NCBI RefSeq assembly: GCF_002162315.1
Contig: NZ_CP021416.1
Location: 2,616,207 to 2,680,206 of the forward strand
Origin: Sulfurospirillum diekertiae
GTDB taxonomy: Bacteria; Campylobacterota; Campylobacteria; Campylobacterales; Sulfurospirillaceae
Reading direction: 5' to 3'
Length of the DNA stretch: 64,000 nucleotides
Notes under the pieces: model-generated
Seen by the model: the letters and a program-made list of their open reading frames with translations, nothing else
The model's database searches: none
What the model was told of the DNA's origin: nothing
In this document: positions 1-7,117 of the stretch, piece by piece
Layout of the letters: each line of letters begins with the position of its first letter
Position numbering within the stretch: the stretch's first letter is position 1
Made by a program: the position numbers and the translations under genes

Positions 1-391
1 TCTTGTAGTAGCGGTTACGAATATCGTTAAATGACCCTTCACCAAAATTTTCTTTGACAAGGCGTGGATTGCTCATGCCTGCTACTGTATCCATGAGTCC
101 GTTGGTCGTATCTTCGGTAATAGAAAAGAGAATATGTCCGAGTTCTGAAAACAGAACTTTGCCTTTTCCTAAAAATGCGTTCCATTGAATTTTAACCGTA
201 TCGGCGAAGTTATAGCGCTCAGCGGTATTATCAGCATTGTAAAAAAGAGCACTCACAGCTCCTTTGCCATCTTCCGTGCTGATGCGCACCTTTTGACCAC
301 GTTTAATGATTTTAGACCATTTACCACCGCCGGGCAATACTTCATCCAGCACAATGCTCTCTTGCTTAAGATTGAGATGTTTGCTTATCAT
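1..391 (-). CDS. Urea carboxylase/guanidine carboxylase-associated protein, DUF1989 (UAAP1-like), 3'-truncated by window edge
   Basis: The first 130 codons of a minus-strand gene run off the left edge of the window. It starts MISKHLNLKQESIVLDEVLP, with ATG at 391-389 preceded by a GAGGGA-type ribosome site. Recognisable DUF1989 features are the GGGKWSKIIKRGQKVRI stretch and the segment ELGHILFSITEDTTNGLMD. Members of this family are encoded beside urea carboxylase, now known in many bacteria to be guanidine carboxylase. They are thought to be accessory subunits of guanidine carboxylation/hydrolysis, but their exact chemistry is not something the sequence shows. It follows the ATPase gene by 24 nt on the same strand and is probably the fourth gene of the riboswitch-led operon. 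The carboxylase and allophanate hydrolase would be expected just outside the window. Confidence 0.8.
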   Translation of the reverse strand, partial: MISKHLNLKQESIVLDEVLPGGGKWSKIIKRGQKVRISTEDGKGAVSALFYNADNTAERYNFADTVKIQWNAFLGKGKVLFSELGHILFSITEDTTNGLMDTVAGMSNPRLVKENFGEGSFNDIRNRYYK

Positions 392-415
392 AATGCTTCC
401 CTCGTTATCGTTTGA

Positions 416-1168
416 TTAATTTTTTTTAAACACACTCTCCTTCTCTTTTTTATCGTGAAGGGGAATATCATAGGTTATTTTGGCTCCAAAGGCATTCGGT
501 GCTTGTGGGTCAAGACGTACTTTATCGAACACCAGAAGCCTTGTTCCTAGGTAAAATCCTTCGTGAAGATCATGCGTGACCATCACAACCGTTAAATTAT
601 TTTTTTTCCATAAATCCAAAATGAGTGCGTGCATGTCAGCCCTGATACCCGGATCCAGTGCACCAAAAGGCTCATCGAGCAGTAACAGTTTTGGCTTTTT
701 CACCAACGATTGCGCGATGGAGAGACGTTGCTGCATACCACCGGAGAGTTGACTTGGATAGTGATGCAACACATCCCCTAGCCCTACTGCTTCAAGCATC
801 GCTATCGCCTCTTCACGTGCTCTTTTCTTCGCTTTACCAAAGAGTTTACCCAAAAGAGGCGATGCCCCTAGTTCAATGCCAAGCATTACATTTTCCAATA
901 CACTCAGATGCGAAAAGAGTGAATAGCGCTGAAACACAATACCTCGCTCAGCGCTTGGCTCGGCAGGGAACGGTTTGCCTTCAAATAAAAACAGACCTTT
1001 TGTCGGGCTCTCTTCCCCTAAAAGCATTTTTAAAAACGTACTCTTGCCACACCCTGAAGGGCCAACCAGCGTACAAAATTCTCCTGCTTCAATACTAAAG
1101 GAGAGGTTTTCCAACACAACCGTTTCACCATAGCGTTTCCACAAGTTCTTAATGGTGATTAAACTCAT
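416..1168 (-). CDS. ABC transporter ATP-binding protein (guanidine-type uptake, SsuB/TauB family)
   Basis: A 250-residue nucleotide-binding subunit that powers import through the neighbouring permease. Visible motifs are Walker A GPSGCGKST (about residues 37-45), the Q-loop in VFQRYSLF, the signature LSGGMQQR, Walker B LLLLDEPFGALD and the H-loop in MVTHDLHE. Length and motif spacing fit the SsuB/TauB nitrate/sulfonate/taurine family. The start overlaps the permease stop by 4 nt (ATGA), so the two are translationally coupled. The family alone does not fix the substrate. The guanidine-I riboswitch ahead of the operon and the DUF1989 gene behind it point to guanidine or a close analogue. Confidence 0.88.
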   Translation of the reverse strand: MSLITIKNLWKRYGETVVLENLSFSIEAGEFCTLVGPSGCGKSTFLKMLLGEESPTKGLFLFEGKPFPAEPSAERGIVFQRYSLFSHLSVLENVMLGIELGASPLLGKLFGKAKKRAREEAIAMLEAVGLGDVLHHYPSQLSGGMQQRLSIAQSLVKKPKLLLLDEPFGALDPGIRADMHALILDLWKKNNLTVVMVTHDLHEGFYLGTRLLVFDKVRLDPQAPNAFGAKITYDIPLHDKKEKESVFKKN

Positions 1169-1983
1169 GCTTTATCCTTATTTTCGTACCATGGGAAAAG
1201 TTTACATGTAAACTTTTTCAGTAGAAAATCTGCTAAAAAAGCCAACAAAGTGATCCAAATAACATAGGGTAAAATCATATCCATCGCCAAATAACGACGC
1301 ACCAAAAAGATGCGATACCCAAGCCCCTCTGTAGCAGCAATAGCTTCTGAGGAGATCAAAAATATCCACGCGGTTCCCAAGGTCAAACGTACCGAATCTA
1401 AAAGGCGCGGTAACATTTGCGGAAGAATGATACGGATCACAAGCGTCCATGTCGAAGCACCCAATGTTTGCGCTTTAATGAGCTGCTCTTTGGAAAACTC
1501 CTCAACGCGGTGTTGTAAATCACGCACGATAAGTGGTGTGACACCGATAACAATGAGTGCCACTTTTGCCACTTCCCCCATCCCAAATATAATAAAGAGA
1601 ATAGGTAAAATGGCAATCGGTGGTACCATTGAAAAAGCTGCGATAAAGGGTGAAAGACCCGCTCTGACTAACGGAATAAGCCCTAGAGGAATACTAATGA
1701 TAAGCCCCATAAGAGCACTGATAACCACACCAATGCCTAAACGTTTGAGCGAAGAGAGCGTATCATTGATAAAAATAACCTCTCCTGAACGCTTGCTAGG
1801 ACTTAAGGCAGATTTTTCCATTGTGTCAACCATATGCGAAAAAGAGGGTAAGAGTTTATCGTCCTCATTTTCGTGTAGTCTTGCATTCGATGCAAAAACA
1901 TACATCAACACAATCAGTAAAAAAGGCATCAGCCCTAGCACAAGAGCTTTGGAATGAGAAGGCTTTTGGTTAATCAGTCGCAT
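1165..1983 (-). CDS. ABC transporter permease (guanidine-type uptake, SsuC/TauC family)
   Basis: A 272-residue inner-membrane permease with about six hydrophobic segments. The first is LVLGLMPFLLIVLMYVFA near the N terminus and the last is near residues 235-255. The BPD-type EAA loop appears as QTLGASTWTLVIRIILPQMLP, the site that docks with the ATPase. Length and layout match the SsuC/TauC branch. It lies between the binding protein (37 nt upstream) and the ATPase (4-nt overlap) on one strand. A TTTACATGTAAA palindrome at 1201-1212 falls inside the last codons and encodes part of the KKFTCKLFPW tail. The substrate is assigned from operon context only. Confidence 0.88.
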   Translation of the reverse strand: MRLINQKPSHSKALVLGLMPFLLIVLMYVFASNARLHENEDDKLLPSFSHMVDTMEKSALSPSKRSGEVIFINDTLSSLKRLGIGVVISALMGLIISIPLGLIPLVRAGLSPFIAAFSMVPPIAILPILFIIFGMGEVAKVALIVIGVTPLIVRDLQHRVEEFSKEQLIKAQTLGASTWTLVIRIILPQMLPRLLDSVRLTLGTAWIFLISSEAIAATEGLGYRIFLVRRYLAMDMILPYVIWITLLAFLADFLLKKFTCKLFPWYENKDKA

Positions 1984-2020
1984 AGTTCATCCTCTTTGAT
2001 CGAGAGTTTTAACAAAACCC

Positions 2021-3088
2021 TTAAAGTTTACCTTCACTCGCTAGTTTCATGTATTCGTCGCTAAAGCGAAGCTTGATATTGCTCGCACTGCCATACGCTT
2101 TTCCATTTGGAAAGGACATGCCAACAAACGTTGCATCTTTAGCGCCATCGCCTAAAATGCCATGTTCAAAGGAAAACTCACTCACTTTTTGCATCGTTGC
2201 AGGCAGTGCCGCACTGGTTGAAAAGGCTAAAGCATCTTTCGCATCGTAAAACATTTTGGTGGTTTTAAGTTGGCTGTTAAAACCCGCAACATCCGTTCCA
2301 GAAGCTTTTGCCATCATGCTAATCGCTTGAGCATCACCTTTTTTCATTTGTGCCATCACTTCATACCATGCGCCTGTAAGTGCTTTAGCAAGCTTTGGAT
2401 TGTCTTGCATTGTTTTGGTGTTTAACACAAGCATATCAATAATTTCGCCAGGGATTTTACTGGAATCAAAAGCCAAAGTTGCACCTTTCATCGCCTTGAT
2501 TTCACTGAGTTGTGGATTCCATGTGACTAAAGAGGTGACATCTTTCGAAGAAAAGGCAGCCACGATATCGGCATCAGAGGTGTTGACTACTTTTACATCT
2601 TTTTCGCTCATCCCAACTGATTCAAGTCCACGTGCTAAAAGATAGTGAGAAACAGAGAGTTCCACTAAATTGACATTTTGACCTTTAATATCGGAGAGTT
2701 TTTTCTTATCTTTGAGAATGATACCATCGTTTCCGTTGGAGAAATCGCCAATGATAACCGCTGTTGAATCCACACCACCCGCTGCTGGGATAGTCAATGC
2801 ATCCATATTGGTCATCACACAGCCATCAAATTTGCCTGCAGTGTATTGATTGATGGATTCGACATAGTCATTGACTTGTACCATCTTTATCTCAATACCG
2901 TATTTTTTAGCCCATTTGTCAATAATACCAGATTGCTCAGCATAATCCCAAGGCATCCAGCCAACGTAAATGGTCCAAGCCACTTGAAATTTATCTTTAA
3001 CTTCTGCTGCAAGAGTAGAAGCACCAATGGACATAGCCAGCGTTGCGGCAACTAATAACTTAAGGGTGGGTGAGAAGAAAGCGTTCAT
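2021..3088 (-). CDS. ABC transporter substrate-binding protein for guanidine-type uptake
   Basis: A periplasmic binding protein of 355 residues. The chosen ATG (3088-3086) begins MNAFFSPTLKLLVAATLAMS and gives a standard signal peptide ending near ASTLAAE. It has an ideal AGGAG site six bases upstream. An in-frame ATG further upstream (3118) is rejected because it has no ribosome site and would extend into the riboswitch leader. The mature part (VAWTIYVGWMPWDYAEQSGI, then NMDALTIPAAGG) resembles the NMT1/TauA-like proteins encoded with urea/guanidine carboxylase genes. It is the first gene of the operon, directly controlled by the upstream riboswitch. The ribosome site can pair with the riboswitch P3 region, as described separately. 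Confidence 0.88.
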   Translation of the reverse strand: MNAFFSPTLKLLVAATLAMSIGASTLAAEVKDKFQVAWTIYVGWMPWDYAEQSGIIDKWAKKYGIEIKMVQVNDYVESINQYTAGKFDGCVMTNMDALTIPAAGGVDSTAVIIGDFSNGNDGIILKDKKKLSDIKGQNVNLVELSVSHYLLARGLESVGMSEKDVKVVNTSDADIVAAFSSKDVTSLVTWNPQLSEIKAMKGATLAFDSSKIPGEIIDMLVLNTKTMQDNPKLAKALTGAWYEVMAQMKKGDAQAISMMAKASGTDVAGFNSQLKTTKMFYDAKDALAFSTSAALPATMQKVSEFSFEHGILGDGAKDATFVGMSFPNGKAYGSASNIKLRFSDEYMKLASEGKL

Positions 3089-3117
3089 AAGAGGCTCCTG
3101 AGTAGATGAGATTAACA

Positions 3118-3250
3118 CGCCAAGAGGTTGAGAAACCTCCCGGGCTTTTATCCCTCCGTGAACCTCTACTCAAGAGGTTGATAGCTCTCGGACCAGACAC
3201 AAATTGCTTTGTCGGAACCCTAGCTACCTATTAGTGTGCGAGGCCTCACA
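3118..3250 (-). promoter_or_regulatory. ykkC / guanidine-I riboswitch
   Basis: Read on the minus strand, the leader contains in order the three hallmark blocks of the guanidine-I (ykkC) aptamer: CTAGGGTTCCG (3223-3213), CTGGTCCGAGAGC (about 3196-3184) and CACGGAGGGATAAAAGCCCG (about 3160-3141). Between the second and third is a perfect 7-bp hairpin, AACCTCT/AGAGGTT (3179-3173 with 3167-3161). This RNA class senses free guanidinium and turns on export or degradation genes. The leader ends about 30 nt before the first start codon of the transporter operon. No run of U follows a stem, so control is more likely at translation than by a terminator. Confidence 0.93.
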
Positions 3251-3275
3251 GCCTCATGACATGTTTTCTGAAGTA

Positions 3276-3304
3276 AGTATAACGAAGACTCGTATAAAAA
3301 AGAA
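3276..3304 (-). promoter_or_regulatory. Candidate promoter of the guanidine operon
   Basis: On the minus strand a TATACT -10 element lies at 3281-3276, about 50 nt before the first conserved riboswitch block, which is the right place for the leader to start. The -35 position holds only a T-rich run (TTCTTT), as is common in Campylobacterota where -35 boxes are weak. This is a position-based call. Confidence 0.4.
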
Positions 3305-3341
3305 GAACCTAAATGATTAAAAAATAGGCAATTTGCTGAAT

Positions 3342-4631
3342 TTATTTTACATGTAACGCATTGGGGTAGAAATGAATCGTAAAATAGTTTTGTCCCTCTA
3401 CATGTAAATAGCTCAAGCGAAATCCATGCTTTTCAACAATAGCGTTAGCAATGTAAAGCCCTAGCCCTAACCCACTACTAGAGCCCTCAACCGTTCGATT
3501 AAACGCACGTGAAAAATCGAGTCGCTCGTTCGGTATTTTTGCACCAAAACTACAGATACTGATGCTTTCAAGATCAATATCAACGGCAACCTCTTCACTT
3601 GAGTGTTTAAGTGCATTGTCCAGTAGATTTTTAATGGCCGTGGCAAACAGTTCAAAATCGACATTAACCAAAGGCGCCATCTCTTGTGGCGAAAGATGAA
3701 TCCGTTTGGTATCCCCTAAAAGGAGTAAATCCATAGCATGATCAAGAATATCAACCAAACGGTACTCTTGTGTCTGTAAAATCCACTCATCTGAGCTCAG
3801 TTTTTCGACTTTGACCATCTCCCCCAAAAGGGTTTCCAAACGTTCAAAAATACGCTCCATTTGAGATTGCTGTTTTGTATCGACTAGGGAATTTGAAAGA
3901 ATCTTACCCTTCATAATAGGTGTTTTAAGCTCATGCAAGATATTGCGTAGAAAAAGGGTGCGTGCCTCTTTTAAGAGATGAATTTTTTCCATGGCTAGAT
4001 TAAATTCTGACGCGATTTCACCTAGCTCATCTTGACTTTCCACGTCAATCGCTTGAAACTTTTTCGTATTGCCAAAGGTGCGAATGGCACTTTTCAGATG
4101 ACTAAGACGCAATACTTTTCGAAGTACAATCCCGAAGAAGAGAAGCAAAAGAGTATTGGTAATGCTTCCTAAAATAATCAATCTGTAAAATGATGTCTCT
4201 TCTAAATTTTCCAAGACGGGAGGTTCTTCCCTTCTCATCTTCGGTGGTGGCGGCGGAAAAGGAAATGTCCCTTCTCTCATAAATGGTTCATTAGGAGGAG
4301 GCGGTGGATGAGGAAGCTTTCTTGGAACAAGATAGAGTTTTTTCTCGTATAAAATCATATCGGCAAAAGGGTCTTCCAATATCTTTTTACCCTCTTGAAG
4401 CAGGATGTTTTTATCGTGGTCACTCATGCGAATACCCAGTTTTGCAAGCGTTGCATTACGATCAGGGACATTGTCATGCATCATTTTCATCGCGACCAAG
4501 AAACGTCGAAAGGTGAAAAATTCTTGATCGCTTATCTGTCGTTTGTATTCAATAACAAAGGCAATGTTTATGACAACGAAGCTCAGCGCGAAAAAAACAG
4601 TGATAAGGGTGACGATTGATAGTTTACGCAT
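3342..4631 (-). CDS. Sensor histidine kinase, ArsS-like, with proline-rich periplasmic segment
   Basis: A membrane kinase of 429 residues. The ATG at 4631-4629 (MRKLSIVTLITVFF) overlaps the regulator's stop by 8 nt; an upstream in-frame start is ignored. Layout: TM1 about 8-28; periplasmic domain about 29-148 ending in two proline runs (PHPPPPPNEP at about 107-116 and FPFPPPPPKM at about 123-132); TM2 about 149-170; linker; phospho-acceptor H233 in ILHELKTPIMKGK; and an ATPase domain with NLLDNALKH and GLGLGLYIAN. The H-box wording is typical of the Campylobacterota ArsS family. The C terminus is NALHVK, written by a TACATGTA palindrome. The stimulus is unknown. The adjacent EF-hand protein, also rich in poly-proline, hints at calcium, but that is inference. 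Confidence 0.85.
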   Translation of the reverse strand: MRKLSIVTLITVFFALSFVVINIAFVIEYKRQISDQEFFTFRRFLVAMKMMHDNVPDRNATLAKLGIRMSDHDKNILLQEGKKILEDPFADMILYEKKLYLVPRKLPHPPPPPNEPFMREGTFPFPPPPPKMRREEPPVLENLEETSFYRLIILGSITNTLLLLFFGIVLRKVLRLSHLKSAIRTFGNTKKFQAIDVESQDELGEIASEFNLAMEKIHLLKEARTLFLRNILHELKTPIMKGKILSNSLVDTKQQSQMERIFERLETLLGEMVKVEKLSSDEWILQTQEYRLVDILDHAMDLLLLGDTKRIHLSPQEMAPLVNVDFELFATAIKNLLDNALKHSSEEVAVDIDLESISICSFGAKIPNERLDFSRAFNRTVEGSSSGLGLGLYIANAIVEKHGFRLSYLHVEGQNYFTIHFYPNALHVK

Positions 4632-5295
4632 TGACAAATTTATACCCAACCCCTCGCACAGAGAGGATAAAACGAGGTTTTCTGGGATCATCTCCAATTT
4701 TTTGACGAATTCTGCCCATAATGACATCGATGCTTTTTAAACTACTTTCGTATTTGATCGAACCAATATTGAGTAAAATTTCTTCCCTTGAAATCACAAA
4801 GCCCTCTTTTTTTAACATATACGCCACAATATCATACTCTGCCATAGTAAGTTTTAGCTCATTTTGACCCCGTTTGATGATGTGTCGTTCTTCATCAAGG
4901 CTAAAGGTATGATGCGTGGATTCATTGAGTGTTGAGCCTCTTCGTAAAATGGCACGAAGCCTGTAAGCAAGCTCTCGTGGATCATACGGCTTGGGTAAAA
5001 AGTCATCCGCTCCACGCTCAAAGCCCATCACTTTATCGCCCATATCAGATCTTGCTGAGGAGATAATAATGGGGAGTGTGGGAATGGCTTCATGGACAAT
5101 GCGACAAATCTCTAATCCATCAATTTGAGGTAAAGAGAGATCAAGAACGAGTGCATCAAATGTATCGTGTTGAAGTGCTGTCAATCCATCTAAAGGGGTA
5201 AAGGCGAGGATAGTTTCAATCTCCTCTTTAAAAAGAGATTCTTGAAGCAGTTGTGCGAGTTCAACATCATCTTCGATCATTAAAATTTTAATCAT
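4624..5295 (-). CDS. OmpR-family response regulator (ArsR-like)
   Basis: A two-domain regulator of 223 residues. The receiver domain has the acidic pocket EDD (residues 8-10), the phospho-acceptor D52 in LVLDLSLPQIDG, and the conserved K in FLPKPYDPREL. The C-terminal winged helix ends SVRGVGYKFVNA, the usual OmpR/PhoB signature. It precedes and overlaps the kinase gene by 8 nt, so the pair is one transcription unit. No binding site could be assigned from this sequence. Length is normal for the family. Confidence 0.9.
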   Translation of the reverse strand: MIKILMIEDDVELAQLLQESLFKEEIETILAFTPLDGLTALQHDTFDALVLDLSLPQIDGLEICRIVHEAIPTLPIIISSARSDMGDKVMGFERGADDFLPKPYDPRELAYRLRAILRRGSTLNESTHHTFSLDEERHIIKRGQNELKLTMAEYDIVAYMLKKEGFVISREEILLNIGSIKYESSLKSIDVIMGRIRQKIGDDPRKPRFILSVRGVGYKFVNA

Positions 5296-5336
5296 ACTTG
5301 ATTATAACGAAGATAAAGTAAATGAAAAGTAACACA

Positions 5337-5366
5337 AAACCACGCCTTGCTTAGAGCGTGGTTTTC
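5337..5366 (-). terminator. Rho-independent terminator after the EF-hand gene
   Basis: A perfect 10-bp stem, AAAACCACGC (5337-5346) with GCGTGGTTTT (5357-5366), and a 10-nt loop. It lies directly after the EF-hand stop on the minus strand and is followed there by a T-rich stretch. It would end the EF-hand transcript before the regulator gene. Confidence 0.75.
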
Positions 5367-5369
5367 AGC

Positions 5370-6314
5370 TTAGGCACTAAAACTAACAGAACTACTTGAA
5401 AGAGTATTTTGGGTAGCGTAATTCGAGATGATTTGCGCTAAAAGCGCTTTCATCAAAGAATTTTCGTTACTACTCTCATCTGTTGCCGAAGCACTGGTTG
5501 TTGTACCAATACTTGCAGCTTTCGTGGAGTCTTGATATGCCTTCGCTTCAGCAGAAGTCACTTTGCCATCGCCATTGCTATCAGCCGCATCGAAATTCTG
5601 AGCCAATGTATCAAAAAGAGAAGCAAGGTTGCTATCGGTTGATGAAGTATCACTCGCCATAGCGGTAAGTTCATCTTTCGTATAGCCCGTATCTTCTTGT
5701 GTAGAAGAGGATGGTGGCGGAGGAGGTGGGGGCATACTTCCTGACGCTGCAACGTTACTTGCATCGGTTGTTCCACTGGTTGTCGTATCTTGTTGCGTTG
5801 ATTGCTGATATGCCATAGCTTCAGCAGAGGTTACCTTACCATCACCATTCGTATCAGCTGCTGAGAAATTCGCAACCACTGAAGAAAGTAATGAGGCAAG
5901 ATTGCTATCCGTAGAGGAAACTTCACTCGCCATAGCGGTAAGCTCATCTGCCGTATAACCTGTATCTGTTTGCGTAGAAGAGGACGATGACGGAGGAGGT
6001 GGGGGCATACTTCCTGCCGCTGCTGTAGACTGCTGCGCGGATAGCATAGACGTTAATTCATCTACACTGATCTTGCCGTCTCCATTACTATCAAGTGCTT
6101 TAAAAGCGTTATTGACCGTGCTTTCATCAGCGTTTGAAAGTTTTAGAGCAGCACTGCTAAACTCAGTACTGTCCACAGAACCACTCGAATCACTATCCAA
6201 AGAAGTAAGCAACTCTTCTGCGAATTTTGACATTAACGAGCTAGCACTGTTGGTACTGCTGCCATACGTCGCGTACGATGACGTTCCGTAAAGAGAATTT
6301 GAACTTATAGTCAT
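5370..6314 (-). CDS. EF-hand calcium-binding protein with duplicated proline/EF-hand units
   Basis: A 314-residue Ser/Thr/Asp-rich protein. The ATG at 6314-6312 has a strong AAAGGAGGAG site; a longer in-frame start is rejected. Four Ca2+-binding EF loops are visible: residues 40-51 (DSDSSGSVDSTE), 75-86 (DSNGDGKISVDE), 154-165 (DTNGDGKVTSAE) and 245-256 (DSNGDGKVTSAE). Residues about 103-172 and 194-263 are a tandem duplication. Each unit starts MPPPPP, passes through GYT-DELTAMAS and SSTDSNLASL, and ends in an EF loop. There is no obvious signal peptide or membrane segment. Its neighbour is the proline-rich histidine kinase system on the same strand. The function is unknown; calcium buffering or sensing is inference. 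Confidence 0.85.
   Translation of the reverse strand: MTISSNSLYGTSSYATYGSSTNSASSLMSKFAEELLTSLDSDSSGSVDSTEFSSAALKLSNADESTVNNAFKALDSNGDGKISVDELTSMLSAQQSTAAAGSMPPPPPSSSSSTQTDTGYTADELTAMASEVSSTDSNLASLLSSVVANFSAADTNGDGKVTSAEAMAYQQSTQQDTTTSGTTDASNVAASGSMPPPPPPPSSSTQEDTGYTKDELTAMASDTSSTDSNLASLFDTLAQNFDAADSNGDGKVTSAEAKAYQDSTKAASIGTTTSASATDESSNENSLMKALLAQIISNYATQNTLSSSSVSFSA
5523..6008 (-). repeat. Internal tandem duplication in the EF-hand gene
   Basis: Two copies of roughly 210 nt (about 6008-5796 and 5735-5523), offset by 273 nt. They encode the same MPPPPP - GYT-DELTAMAS - SSTDSNLASL - EF-hand unit with modest divergence. The period is in frame, so copies could be gained or lost by recombination without breaking the gene. 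Confidence 0.8.
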
Positions 6315-6432
6315 CTTCTCCTCCTTTATTTGGCTTGGGGATATCCCAGTAGCAATGCTAACGCTAAAGCAGTAAACAGTGAGTAACATTAGAAAAATTT
6401 TTTACATGTAAATATGTGACCGAAACATAAAT

Positions 6433-7117
6433 TTATCCAAATCGATATCCAACGCCAGAAATGGTGATGAGTAATTGAGGTCGATTGGGGTCGATTTCGA
6501 TTTTTTTGCGAATCTGATTGACAAACACCCGCAGGATTTTAGTATCGCTTTGATAGCCAACACCCCAGACATTTTTTTAAGATTTGCGCATGGGTTAGAG
6601 CCTTACCACTGTTTTGCATAAAAAATTTTAAAAGGCTAAATTCGAGTGGGGTGAGATGCAAAGGCACGTCCTCTAACCTAAATTCACGTTTTTCAAGATC
6701 AAGCTCAAGTGTGCCAACTTTGAGCAGTGGTGTGCTTTCTTTTTTTTGAGCATGCCTAAGTGCAGAGTTAATGCGAGCAACGAGTTCTCCTGTGAAAAAT
6801 GGTTTTACCACATAATCATCCGCTCCAAGATTGAGTGAATCTACGATCTCTTGTTCGCCATTTCGTGCCGAGACAATAATAATGGGGATATTGCTAAACT
6901 CGCGTATTTTTTGCACAAACAGCTTTCCATCACCATCGGGAAGCCCTAAATCTAACAAAATCAGATCAGGATTAAACTGAATCATATAAGACATGCCCTC
7001 TTTTTGCGTACCGCACAATTTTAAGAGAAAAGCATGCTCTTCAAGGCTCACTTCTAAAAGCTTTTGAATCTGTTTATCATCCTCGATGATCAAAATTTTA
7101 TATTTAGGTTGAGACAT
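6433..7117 (-). pseudogene. kdpE: KdpE response regulator, apparent +1 frameshift in an A7 run
   Basis: The regulator of kdp transcription. The first 185 or so codons read normally: receiver with D56 in LLDLGLPDGDG, then a winged-helix start ending THAQILKK. At a run of seven A (minus strand; T7 at 6572-6578) the frame slips and stops after CLGCWLSKRY at 6539. With six A the reading continues ILKNVWGVGYQSD and ends SGVGYRFG at a TAA at 6433-6435. That gives 227 residues, the normal KdpE length and tail. The lost part is the recognition helix and wing, so the short form should not bind DNA. The start overlaps the kdpD stop (TAATG). It could be a sequencing error, a slippage variant or a real mutation. 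Confidence 0.85.

Noticed and set aside
1310-1957. A 215-codon plus-strand open frame
   Set aside because: Antisense to the well-supported ABC permease; low-complexity Ser/Ile-rich product.
416-3088. Calling the transporter a taurine/sulfonate or urea system
   Set aside because: Family resemblance exists, but the guanidine-I riboswitch and DUF1989 neighbour point to guanidine.
2021-3118. Taking the binding protein start at 3118
   Set aside because: No ribosome site there, and it would place the start at the edge of the riboswitch; ATG 3088 has an ideal site and gives a proper signal peptide.
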